Shown: one piece after another, positions 1 through 6,712 of the stretch | Position numbering within the stretch: the first letter of the stretch is position 1 | Layout: each line of letters starts with the position of its first letter | Assembly (NCBI GenBank): GCA_035270785.1 | Contig: DATESN010000107.1 | Span: 1 to 15,935, forward strand | Direction: 5' to 3' | DNA from: DATESN01 sp035270785 | GTDB lineage: Bacteria > Bacillota > Clostridia > Lachnospirales > Lachnospiraceae | Length of the DNA stretch: 15,935 nt | The notes under the pieces: generated by a model | What the model was told of the DNA's origin: nothing | The model's input: only the letters and a program-made list of their open reading frames with translations | Databases searched by the model: none | Made by a program: the position numbers and the translations under genes

Positions 1-1374
1 TATCCAACTGAAGATGTGAAAATTGTTGATGGAAACGAAATGAATCAGGCAAGGATGTTACTTTTGTTCCTCCCTGAGGAAATAAGAATATCTTTATTTT
101 ATGAAGAAAAAGAGAAAGAGGAGTTTGTTAAAAAGATAAGCACTTCTTTATCACCCATAGATTATAAAAATAGGTTTAAAAAGTTTTTGTACCAAACATT
201 ATCTGAGCAAACAGGTGAAGTACAGCCTTGGGGTAATCTTACAGGAATTCGTCCCACTAAAATTCCCATGAGTATGCTAGAGCAGGGAAGAAAACCAGAA
301 GAAATATATGAATGGTTAAGAGATACTCATTGTTTAAGCGAAGAAAAAGCAAAGCTTAGTATAGAAATTGCAAAACGAGAAATTGAGATATTGTCCGATA
401 TTAACTACGAGAATGGATACAGCCTCTATATAGGGATTCCATTTTGTCCCACAACATGTCTTTATTGTTCCTTTACTTCCTATCCCCTTTGTCTTTGGAA
501 AAAAAGAATTCCTGAATATTTAGACGCGTTAGAAAAAGAAATTACGTATATTTCAGAAACTTTTAAGGGAAAAGAATTAAATACTGTTTATATGGGAGGT
601 GGAACTCCCACAACATTAGAACCAGAATATCTTGATCGGCTTTTATTAAAAGTAAGAACTTCTTTTGACTTTTCGAAGGTGAAAGAATTTACCGTAGAAG
701 CTGGTAGAGCGGATAGCATCACAAGGGATAAATTGTTAGTTCTAAAAAAACATGGTGTTACTCGAATTTCTGTTAATCCGCAGACTATGAAAGATGAAAC
801 ATTAGATATCATTGGTCGACAACATAGTGTGGCACAAGTAATTGAAGCCTTTCAATTAGCAAGAGAAGTTGGATTTACAAATATCAATATGGATATTATT
901 TTAGGTCTTCCCGGAGAAACGGAGGAAGATGTAAAAAATACAATCAATGAAATTAAGAAACTTAACCCTGATAATCTCACCGTTCACTCCCTTGCTATTA
1001 AACGTGCATCAAGATTGAGCAAGTGGATTGAAGAGAATGGAGTCAAAACATTAAATAATACAGAGGCAACCATGAAAATCGCAGCGGATGGGGCGAAAGA
1101 TATGGGGATGGATCCCTATTATTTATATCGACAAAAAAACATGTCGGGAAACTTTGAGAATGTGGGATATTCAAAATCGGGCAAGAATGGTATCTATAAT
1201 ATATTAATTATGGAAGAAAAACAAACCATTGTTGCAGTAGGGGCAGGAACAGTAACGAAACGAGTGTTTTCAGAAGGCCGAATCGAAAGAACGGATACGG
1301 TGAAAGATGTGGAACTATATATAAGTAGAATTGATGAAATGATAGAACGAAAACATAATTTGTTTGCACTATAA
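1..1374 (+). CDS. hemZ: Oxygen-independent coproporphyrinogen III dehydrogenase HemZ (5' end outside window)
   Basis: A radical SAM enzyme of the HemN/HemZ family. The family oxidatively decarboxylates the propionates of coproporphyrinogen III without oxygen in heme/porphyrin synthesis in the cytoplasm. The diagnostic C-x3-C-x2-C cluster motif (CPTTCLYC) has its cysteines at 445, 457 and 466. It is followed by the glycine-rich MGGGTPTTL motif near 592-618, NINMDIILGLPGET near 883-918, and a typical C-terminal half ending in KHNLFAL. The frame is open to base 1 with no stop, 457 codons are visible, and the family is usually about 480-500 residues, so roughly the first 30 residues are missing. 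A GTG at 16 lacks a Shine-Dalgarno sequence and is probably internal. HemZ directly before hisS and aspS is, from memory, a common order in Lachnospiraceae. The HemZ subtype is preferred over HemN because of the extra N-terminal region before the radical SAM core. Confidence 0.9.
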   Translation, partial: YPTEDVKIVDGNEMNQARMLLLFLPEEIRISLFYEEKEKEEFVKKISTSLSPIDYKNRFKKFLYQTLSEQTGEVQPWGNLTGIRPTKIPMSMLEQGRKPEEIYEWLRDTHCLSEEKAKLSIEIAKREIEILSDINYENGYSLYIGIPFCPTTCLYCSFTSYPLCLWKKRIPEYLDALEKEITYISETFKGKELNTVYMGGGTPTTLEPEYLDRLLLKVRTSFDFSKVKEFTVEAGRADSITRDKLLVLKKHGVTRISVNPQTMKDETLDIIGRQHSVAQVIEAFQLAREVGFTNINMDIILGLPGETEEDVKNTINEIKKLNPDNLTVHSLAIKRASRLSKWIEENGVKTLNNTEATMKIAADGAKDMGMDPYYLYRQKNMSGNFENVGYSKSGKNGIYNILIMEEKQTIVAVGAGTVTKRVFSEGRIERTDTVKDVELYISRIDEMIERKHNLFAL

Positions 1375-1403
1375 AATAAACGCACAATATTTCATTGTAT
1401 ATT

Positions 1404-1431
1404 TTGAAAAAAAAGTGTAAAATCGTATAGA
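1404..1431 (+). promoter_or_regulatory. Candidate SigA promoter for hisS-aspS
   Basis: TTGAAA at 1404-1409 and TATAGA at 1426-1431 are separated by 16 nt, in an A/T-rich stretch that has no hemZ terminator before it. A second pair, TTGTAT at 1395-1400 and TAAAAT at 1418-1423 with 17 nt between, is also possible. The start point would fall near 1438, giving a leader of about 40 nt, too short for a T-box. Read-through from hemZ is also likely. Confidence 0.4.
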
Positions 1432-1452
1432 AACAGTATAAAAACAGTATAA
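1431..1452 (+). repeat. Tandem 11-bp repeat in the hisS leader
   Basis: AAACAGTATAA occurs twice head to tail (1431-1441 and 1442-1452). The preceding 11 bases, 1420-1430, match the unit at 8 of 11 positions, so a decayed third copy is possible. Each unit carries a TATA-like core spaced one DNA helical turn apart. It lies at the predicted promoter and start point of hisS. Function is unknown. Confidence 0.6.
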
Positions 1453-1479
1453 AAGCTTGTATATAAAGGAGTAAAAAAA

Positions 1480-2739
1480 ATGGCATTAAGTAAAAAGCCT
1501 GTAACAGGCATGAAAGATATTTTACCTGCAGAAATGCAAATTCGGGATTATGTTATTTCATTAATAAAAGAAACTTATGGAACGTTTGGGTTCTCCTCCA
1601 TTGAAACACCATGCGTTGAGAACATTGAAAACCTTAGTAACAAACAAGGCGGAGAAAATGAAAAATTAATTTTCAAAGTGATGAAACGTGGAGAAAAACT
1701 CAACCTAGAAACGGCTACTTGTGAAAATGATCTGGTGGATAGTGGATTAAGGTATGATTTGACGGTTCCACTTGCAAGATACTATTCCAATCATGCAGGT
1801 CAATTACCAACACCGTTTAAAGCACTTCAAATTGGTAGTGTATGGCGTGCAGATAGACCTCAAAAAGGGAGATTTCGTCAATTTCATCAATGCGACATTG
1901 ATATTCTTGGAGAAGCAAGTAATTTGGCGGAAATTGAGTTGATTCTTGCAACAACTACGCTACTTGGAAAATTAAATTTCAAAGGATTTAAAGTTCGAAT
2001 TAATGATAGAAGGATATTAAGAGCGATGGCAGCCTATAGTGGATTTCAAGAAGAAGATTTTGACACCGTATTTATTATTCTAGATAAGATGGATAAAATT
2101 GGGCTGGATGGGGTTTCCAAAGAACTTTTAGAAGATGGATTTGATCAAGAGTGTATTCATAGATATGTAGCACTTTTTAAAGGAATAGAAGAATCCAAAG
2201 ATTCTATTGGTTATATTGGAAAAGAATTAGATGGATTTTTGGAAGCAGAGGTTGCAGCTGACTTGCAAGAAATTACAATGACCGTTAATTCTACTACAAC
2301 GACCAAATTTGATATTGTTTTTGATCCCACGTTGGTAAGGGGAATGTCTTATTACACAGGGACTATTTTTGAAATTGAAATGGCGGAGTTTGGAAGTAGT
2401 GTTGCCGGTGGTGGAAGATATGATAAGATGATTGGAAAATTTACGGGAACGGATACCCCTGCATGCGGTTTTTCCATTGGATTTGAAAGAATTATTACTA
2501 TTTTAATGGAAAATGGATATGGCATTCCATCACAAAACAATAAAGTTGCTTATCTTGTGGAAAAGGGAATTTCTTCTATAGAATTATGCAAGGTAATAAA
2601 ACTTGCCAGTGACGCAAGAGAAAATGGTGATACAGTTTTAGTAGCACGTATGAATAAAAATAAAAAATTTCAAAAAGAACAACTAATTAATGAAGGTTAC
2701 AAAGAATTTAAAGAATTTTTTGTGGGTTCATTACTATAA
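1480..2739 (+). CDS. hisS: Histidine--tRNA ligase
   Basis: Class II aminoacyl-tRNA synthetase that charges tRNA-His in the cytoplasm as a dimer. At 419 residues it has normal family length. Motifs in order: the histidine-pocket segment RYDLTVPLARYY from residue 91; motif 2 with WRADRPQKGRFRQFHQ around residue 122; the HisRS-specific LVRGMSYYTGTIFE around residue 286; AGGGRYDKM; and motif 3 with GFSIGFER from residue 330. A short C-terminal anticodon-binding domain follows. The ATG at 1480 has a good AAAGGAG at 1465-1471. It lies 14 nt ahead of aspS and is probably co-transcribed with it. The sequence carries YDLTVP where the common bacterial form has LRPEGT, so it belongs to the variant HisRS group that resembles eukaryotic enzymes; see findings. 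Confidence 0.96.
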   Translation: MALSKKPVTGMKDILPAEMQIRDYVISLIKETYGTFGFSSIETPCVENIENLSNKQGGENEKLIFKVMKRGEKLNLETATCENDLVDSGLRYDLTVPLARYYSNHAGQLPTPFKALQIGSVWRADRPQKGRFRQFHQCDIDILGEASNLAEIELILATTTLLGKLNFKGFKVRINDRRILRAMAAYSGFQEEDFDTVFIILDKMDKIGLDGVSKELLEDGFDQECIHRYVALFKGIEESKDSIGYIGKELDGFLEAEVAADLQEITMTVNSTTTTKFDIVFDPTLVRGMSYYTGTIFEIEMAEFGSSVAGGGRYDKMIGKFTGTDTPACGFSIGFERIITILMENGYGIPSQNNKVAYLVEKGISSIELCKVIKLASDARENGDTVLVARMNKNKKFQKEQLINEGYKEFKEFFVGSLL

Positions 2740-2753
2740 AGAGGAGACACAAT

Positions 2754-4571
2754 ATGGCTGAAACAATGAAGGGACTAAAAAGAACCCATAGATGTGCGGA
2801 GTTGACAACTGCAAATCTTACGGAAAGAGTAACCGTTATGGGATGGGTACAAAAAAATAGAAACAAAGGTGGTCTCATTTTTGTTGATTTACGTGACAGA
2901 AGTGGTATCTTACAAATTGTCCTTGAAGAAAGTACGGCGTCAAAAGAGAACTTTGAAAAGGCAGAAAGATTAAGAAGTGAATTTGTAATAGCAGTGGTTG
3001 GTGTTGTACAAAAAAGAAATGGTTCTGTAAATGAAAATTTAGCTACAGGAGAAATAGAAATAAGTGTGGAAGAAATTCGTATTTTATCGGAATCAGAAAC
3101 TCCACCTTTTCCAATAGAAGCAGAGTCAAAGACGAAAGAAGAACTTAGATTAAAATATCGCTACTTAGATTTAAGAAGACCTGACCTTCAAAGAAATATA
3201 ATACTTAGAAGTAGAGTTGCTACAAAGATTAGAGATTTCATGGCAAAAGAAGGATTTCTTGAAATAGAAACACCAATGCTGACAAAATCTACACCGGAAG
3301 GCGCAAGGGACTATTTAGTGCCAAGTCGTGTTCACCCTGGTAATTTTTATGCACTTCCTCAATCACCACAATTATTCAAACAATTACTAATGTGTTCTGG
3401 TTATGATAGATATTTTCAAATTGTAAAATGTTTTAGAGATGAAGATTTACGTGCGGATAGACAACCAGAATTTACTCAAGTTGATATGGAATTATCCTTT
3501 GTAGAAGTAGATGATGTACTAGAAGTCAATGAAAGATTATTAGAAACTGTATTTAAAGATGCTATAGGGATAGATATTTCTCTTCCTATTCCAAGGATTA
3601 CTTGGCAAGAAGCAATGGATCAATACGGATCAGACAAACCAGATACCCGTTTTGATATGAAGCTCATCAATGTGTCAGAGGTAGTTAAGGAATGTGAATT
3701 TGCTGTATTTTCCGGTGCTCTTATGAATGGAGGATCTGTTCGTGGTATTAATGCCAAGGGACAAGGAGAAATGCCACGCAAGAAAATTGATGCCTTAGTT
3801 GAATTCGCAAAAGGATTTGGTGCAAAAGGTCTTGCGTATCTTGCCATTCAAAGTGATGGAACATACAAATCATCTTTTTCAAAATTCATGTCAGAAGAGC
3901 AATTATCGTCACTAGTTCAAGCTATGGATGGAGAAGCAGGAGATTTATTATTATTTGCCGCAGATAAAGATAAAGTAGTTTGGGATGTTCTTGGAAACCT
4001 AAGACTTGAAATTGCTAGAAATTTAGAACTATTGGATAAAAGCCAATATAAATTTATATGGGTAACAGAATTCCCACTTTTAGAGTGGAATGAAGATGCA
4101 AAAAGATTTGTTGCCATGCATCATCCATTTACCATGCCTATGGATGAAGATTTAGAATTGCTAGATACAAATCCAGGTGCAGTTCGTGCAAAGGCATATG
4201 ATATGGTATTAAACGGTACAGAGCTTGGAGGTGGTAGTGTGAGAATCTTCCAAAGCGATGTTCAGGAAAAAATGTTTAAAGTCCTTGGTTTTACAATAGA
4301 AGAGGCATATGAACGTTTCGGATTTTTATTAAATGCCTTTAAGTATGGTGTGCCACCTCATGCGGGATTAGCTTTTGGTCTAGATCGCATGATTATGCTT
4401 ATGGCACAAGCTGACTCTATTCGTGAAGTAATTGCATTTCCAAAAGTAAAGGATGCTTCTTGCTTATTGACCGATGCTCCCAATATAGTTGATCGTGTTC
4501 AATTAGATGAATTGCAAATTGCATTAAATTTATCAAAAGTTAGCAGTTGTGATGGATCTGTAGTAGAATAA
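2754..4571 (+). CDS. aspS: Aspartate--tRNA ligase (bacterial type with GAD insertion)
   Basis: Class IIb synthetase that attaches aspartate to tRNA-Asp. The 605 residues match the bacterial form. An N-terminal OB-fold anticodon-binding domain spans about residues 20-115 (MGWVQKNRNKGGLIFVDLRDR). The catalytic core has motif 2 FRDEDLRADRQPEFTQ from residue 227 and motif 3 GLAFGLDRM near residue 540. Between them, around residues 290-430, is the GAD insertion that separates bacterial from archaeal/eukaryotic AspRS. The ATG at 2754 follows GAGGAG at 2741-2746. It forms a two-gene unit with hisS and is followed 4 nt after its stop by a terminator. Lys occupies the OB-fold position where, from memory, Leu or His correlates with discrimination between tRNA-Asp and tRNA-Asn; whether the enzyme is discriminating cannot be told here. 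Confidence 0.97.
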   Translation: MAETMKGLKRTHRCAELTTANLTERVTVMGWVQKNRNKGGLIFVDLRDRSGILQIVLEESTASKENFEKAERLRSEFVIAVVGVVQKRNGSVNENLATGEIEISVEEIRILSESETPPFPIEAESKTKEELRLKYRYLDLRRPDLQRNIILRSRVATKIRDFMAKEGFLEIETPMLTKSTPEGARDYLVPSRVHPGNFYALPQSPQLFKQLLMCSGYDRYFQIVKCFRDEDLRADRQPEFTQVDMELSFVEVDDVLEVNERLLETVFKDAIGIDISLPIPRITWQEAMDQYGSDKPDTRFDMKLINVSEVVKECEFAVFSGALMNGGSVRGINAKGQGEMPRKKIDALVEFAKGFGAKGLAYLAIQSDGTYKSSFSKFMSEEQLSSLVQAMDGEAGDLLLFAADKDKVVWDVLGNLRLEIARNLELLDKSQYKFIWVTEFPLLEWNEDAKRFVAMHHPFTMPMDEDLELLDTNPGAVRAKAYDMVLNGTELGGGSVRIFQSDVQEKMFKVLGFTIEEAYERFGFLLNAFKYGVPPHAGLAFGLDRMIMLMAQADSIREVIAFPKVKDASCLLTDAPNIVDRVQLDELQIALNLSKVSSCDGSVVE

Positions 4572-4575
4572 TGAG

Positions 4576-4607
4576 GAAGGCAGTCCGCTGGGGCTGTCTT
4601 CTTTTTT
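4576..4607 (+). terminator. Intrinsic terminator of hisS-aspS
   Basis: An 11-bp stem (4576-4586 paired with 4591-4601, two G-U pairs, all others Watson-Crick) with a 4-nt GCTG loop is followed directly by six T (4602-4607). It begins 4 nt after the aspS stop codon. Confidence 0.92.
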
Positions 4608-4647
4608 AAATAATACAAGGTATGATTTAACGGGAAGAAGGGGTAGG

Positions 4648-5265
4648 ATGTTTCGTGTATCCTTATTGAATATAAACGGTTTAAGAGACCCAAAGATATT
4701 CCAAGAGAAAGTAAGACTCGTGGATAAAGACAGAAATATTAAAATCGCGGGGTTACATCAAGAAGACGATCGGATAAGAAGTCTTGGAGCTGGACTTTTA
4801 TTAAGAAATGTTCTTACAGCCAATCATTTGGATGGGGAAATCATATATGGGGAACAAGGAAAACCTTATTTGAAAAATAATAAGGAATATTTTTTTAATA
4901 TATCTCATTCTGGAGATTATGCAGTCTGTGCCTTGGCAGATTTTGAAATAGGGATAGATATACAGATACAAAAGCCAATAAATTTTAAGATATGTGACCG
5001 TTTTTTCACTAGAGATGAAAAAGAATTTATAATGAAAGAAGCGGAATTCATAGAAAGAGAAAAGAACTTTTATACAATATGGACCAGAAAAGAAAGTTAC
5101 ATGAAATATACGGGATTAGGAATGAAACAAGATATTAGAAACATCTCAGTTCTAGCTTGTAAAGAAGCATGCTTTGTGGATTATGATGACGTTGGGGGAT
5201 ATTCTATAGCAATTTGCATGAAAAAGGTGATATTTAAGCCAAATATAAACTATTACCACATATAG
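4648..5265 (+). CDS. 4'-phosphopantetheinyl transferase, Sfp type
   Basis: Transfers the phosphopantetheine arm of CoA to a serine of a carrier protein, making apo-ACP/PCP into the holo form. Seen motifs: RSLGAGLLLR in the N-terminal lobe; GKPYL; FNISHSGDYAVCAL with N84 and H87; GIDIQ with Asp104; and the signature WTRKESYMKYTGLG with Lys148-Glu149 and Lys153. The length of 205 residues suits the Sfp/HetI two-lobe type and is too long for AcpS. Gln106 sits where Sfp has its second acidic Mg ligand, a substitution other family members also carry. The ATG at 4648 is preceded by the A/G-rich GAAGAAGGGG. It is a stand-alone gene between the aspS terminator and a c-di-GMP gene. No polyketide, nonribosomal-peptide or fatty-acid gene is in the window, so the partner carrier protein is unknown. 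Confidence 0.9.
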   Translation: MFRVSLLNINGLRDPKIFQEKVRLVDKDRNIKIAGLHQEDDRIRSLGAGLLLRNVLTANHLDGEIIYGEQGKPYLKNNKEYFFNISHSGDYAVCALADFEIGIDIQIQKPINFKICDRFFTRDEKEFIMKEAEFIEREKNFYTIWTRKESYMKYTGLGMKQDIRNISVLACKEACFVDYDDVGGYSIAICMKKVIFKPNINYYHI

Positions 5266-5278
5266 ATTCACAAAAAAG

Positions 5279-5321
5279 ACATGATATTATCAGTAATATT
5301 GCCAAAAATAAATTATCATGT
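5279..5321 (+). other. Inverted repeat between the PPTase and EAL genes
   Basis: ACATGATA (5279-5286) and TATCATGT (5314-5321) form a perfect 8-bp inverted repeat with a 27-nt A/T-rich loop. There is no T tract on the + strand. On the - strand the stem would be followed by CTTTTTTG, but no convergent gene needs it. It may be a weak terminator or a chance palindrome. Confidence 0.3.
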
Positions 5322-5353
5322 TGGAATAAGGCGTAGAATATAGTAATATGATA

Positions 5354-5359
5354 TATAAT
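5354..5359 (+). promoter_or_regulatory. Candidate -10 element for the EAL gene
   Basis: A perfect TATAAT lies at 5354-5359, within TATATAATG; it has no good -35 at 16-18 nt. An alternative pair is TTGGAA (5321-5326), 17 nt, TAATAT (5344-5349). Either would start RNA at about 5356-5366. That leaves the ATG at 5358 at or upstream of the RNA start and favours the GTG at 5388 as the translation start. Confidence 0.35.
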
Positions 5360-5387
5360 GACTTGGAAAAGCGAAAGAGGACAACTT

Positions 5388-6656
5388 GTGGGCAAAGACG
5401 AAATTACCGGGCTGAATTATTTTGACGATTTTATCCGTATAGCAGGGGAAATAATAAGTAAAAAAGATAAAACTTATTATATTGTTTCTATGGATTTTAG
5501 TAATTTTAAATATATTAATAAATTGTATGGTTTTGAAAAGGGCAATGCATTATTAGTTTCATTGGCTAATCACGTAGCAATTAACAATGAGTATTGTTTT
5601 GTTGCTTGTAGAACGTATTCGGATCATATTGTAGGGTTATTTGGATATGATGGTAAGGATGAAACTAAAGTCAAAGCATATGCATGTAATATGAATCAAA
5701 AGTTTGTTAATGAACATAAGAGAAACTATCCATTAGTGGGATTTCATCTTAATGTTGGCGTATACCCTGTTGGGGAATCCATGGATAACATAACGAGCAT
5801 GGTAGATAAGTCCAATTTGGCACGAAGAAGTATGAAAGGAAATTATGGTGCCAACTGTACATTCTATTCTGATAAGTTAATGCAAAAGACGGAAGAAGAA
5901 GCTATGGTAATTCCGATTTTTGAAAAAGGATTAACGGAAGAAACGATTCAGGTATATTTACAACCCAAAATTAGTGCGAGCAGACAGAAATTAGTAGGTG
6001 CGGAGGCATTGGCTCGATTATTTGATAGCAATGGTAATGTTATTATGCCAGGAATATTCATTCCTATTTTAGAAAAGACGGGAAGAATTGTTGAATTAGA
6101 TCGTTATGTTATGAATCATACATTTGCAACTATGCGTAGATGGATGGATACAGGTATTACACTAATTCCTGTATCCATAAACCTGTCTCAGTTACATTTT
6201 TATAATGATAGATTAGTAGATGAAATTCTCAAAGTAACAAAAAAACATGGAATTCCAGCTGAGTATATTGAATTTGAAGTTACGGAGACCGTATTTATTG
6301 CTGAAACGGAATTAATAACTGAAAAGTTAGAGAAGTTACGTGAGTATGGATATCGCATTAGTGTAGATGACTTTGGAGCAGGCTATTCTTCTCTTAATCT
6401 CATTGGAATTTTGCCTGTTGATATTATTAAGTTGGATAAAGGTTTTATAAACAATAGCTTAAGGACGGATAGGGGTAAGGAAATCATTAAGGGACTGATC
6501 GAAATATTAAATCGGTTAAAGATGGATATTATCTGCGAAGGAATTGAAAACAAAGAGGATGAAAAGATAATCAATGAATATGGCTGTGATGAAGTACAAG
6601 GATTTTTATATGATAAGCCATTGCCAATTAAGGAATTTGAAAAAAAATATGTGTAA
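5388..6656 (+). CDS. c-di-GMP signalling protein: degenerate GGDEF domain plus EAL phosphodiesterase domain
   Basis: A cytoplasmic two-domain protein without a membrane segment or sensor domain. Residues ~1-165 are GGDEF-like (DEITGLNYFDDF, then MDFSNFKYINKLYGF), but the signature GGDEF reads YSDHI (residues 77-81, bases 5616-5630), so cyclase activity is unlikely. Residues ~180-420 are an EAL domain with the expected metal and catalytic residues: EALAR (Glu206), SINLS, FEVTET, VDDFGAGYSSL (Asp327-Asp328), IIKLDKGF, CEGIEN and VQGFLYDKPL. It should therefore hydrolyse c-di-GMP to pGpG, possibly with the GGDEF half as an allosteric GTP site. Start: the GTG at 5388 has AAAGAGGA at 5374-5381 with 6-nt spacing. 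The upstream in-frame ATG at 5358 would add ten residues but has no ribosome binding site and overlaps a TATAAT. The gene appears monocistronic. Confidence 0.93.
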   Translation: MGKDEITGLNYFDDFIRIAGEIISKKDKTYYIVSMDFSNFKYINKLYGFEKGNALLVSLANHVAINNEYCFVACRTYSDHIVGLFGYDGKDETKVKAYACNMNQKFVNEHKRNYPLVGFHLNVGVYPVGESMDNITSMVDKSNLARRSMKGNYGANCTFYSDKLMQKTEEEAMVIPIFEKGLTEETIQVYLQPKISASRQKLVGAEALARLFDSNGNVIMPGIFIPILEKTGRIVELDRYVMNHTFATMRRWMDTGITLIPVSINLSQLHFYNDRLVDEILKVTKKHGIPAEYIEFEVTETVFIAETELITEKLEKLREYGYRISVDDFGAGYSSLNLIGILPVDIIKLDKGFINNSLRTDRGKEIIKGLIEILNRLKMDIICEGIENKEDEKIINEYGCDEVQGFLYDKPLPIKEFEKKYV

Positions 6657-6682
6657 CCAATTAACTCCTTTCCCATATGCTA
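6655..6682 (+). promoter_or_regulatory. Candidate promoter of the amidase gene (SigK-like or extended -10)
   Basis: CATATGCTA at 6674-6682 fits the SigK -10 consensus CATAnnnTA. An AC (6656-6657, within AACC at the EAL stop codon) lies 16 nt upstream, fitting the short SigK -35. The same bases also read as an extended SigA -10 (TGC-TAAAAT, 6678-6686), without a recognisable -35. RNA would start at about 6688-6692, inside the hairpin loop. The motifs are short, so chance agreement is possible. Confidence 0.4.
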
Positions 6683-6709
6683 AAATATAAGCTGGGTAAG
6701 GAGTTTTTT
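6663..6709 (+). terminator. Terminator-like hairpin whose 3' arm is the amidase ribosome binding site
   Basis: AACTCCTT (6663-6670) pairs with AAGGAGTT (6698-6705). After one T-T mismatch, CCCA (6672-6675) pairs with TGGG (6693-6696), giving 12 bp around a 17-nt loop. Six T (6704-6709) close it. It follows the EAL stop by 6 nt. The AAGGAG in the 3' arm is the Shine-Dalgarno sequence of the amidase, whose ATG is at 6713. RNA reading through from the EAL gene would end here or have this site masked. Confidence 0.65.
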
Positions 6710-6712
6710 ATT

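Noticed and set aside
1375..1479. T-box riboswitch before hisS
   Set aside because: The gap is only 105 nt, with no T-box TGGNACCGCG-like core and no terminator/antiterminator pair.
1208..1486. - strand open frame over the hemZ end and hisS leader
   Set aside because: Antisense to conserved hemZ codons, Phe/Leu-rich, with no domain signal.
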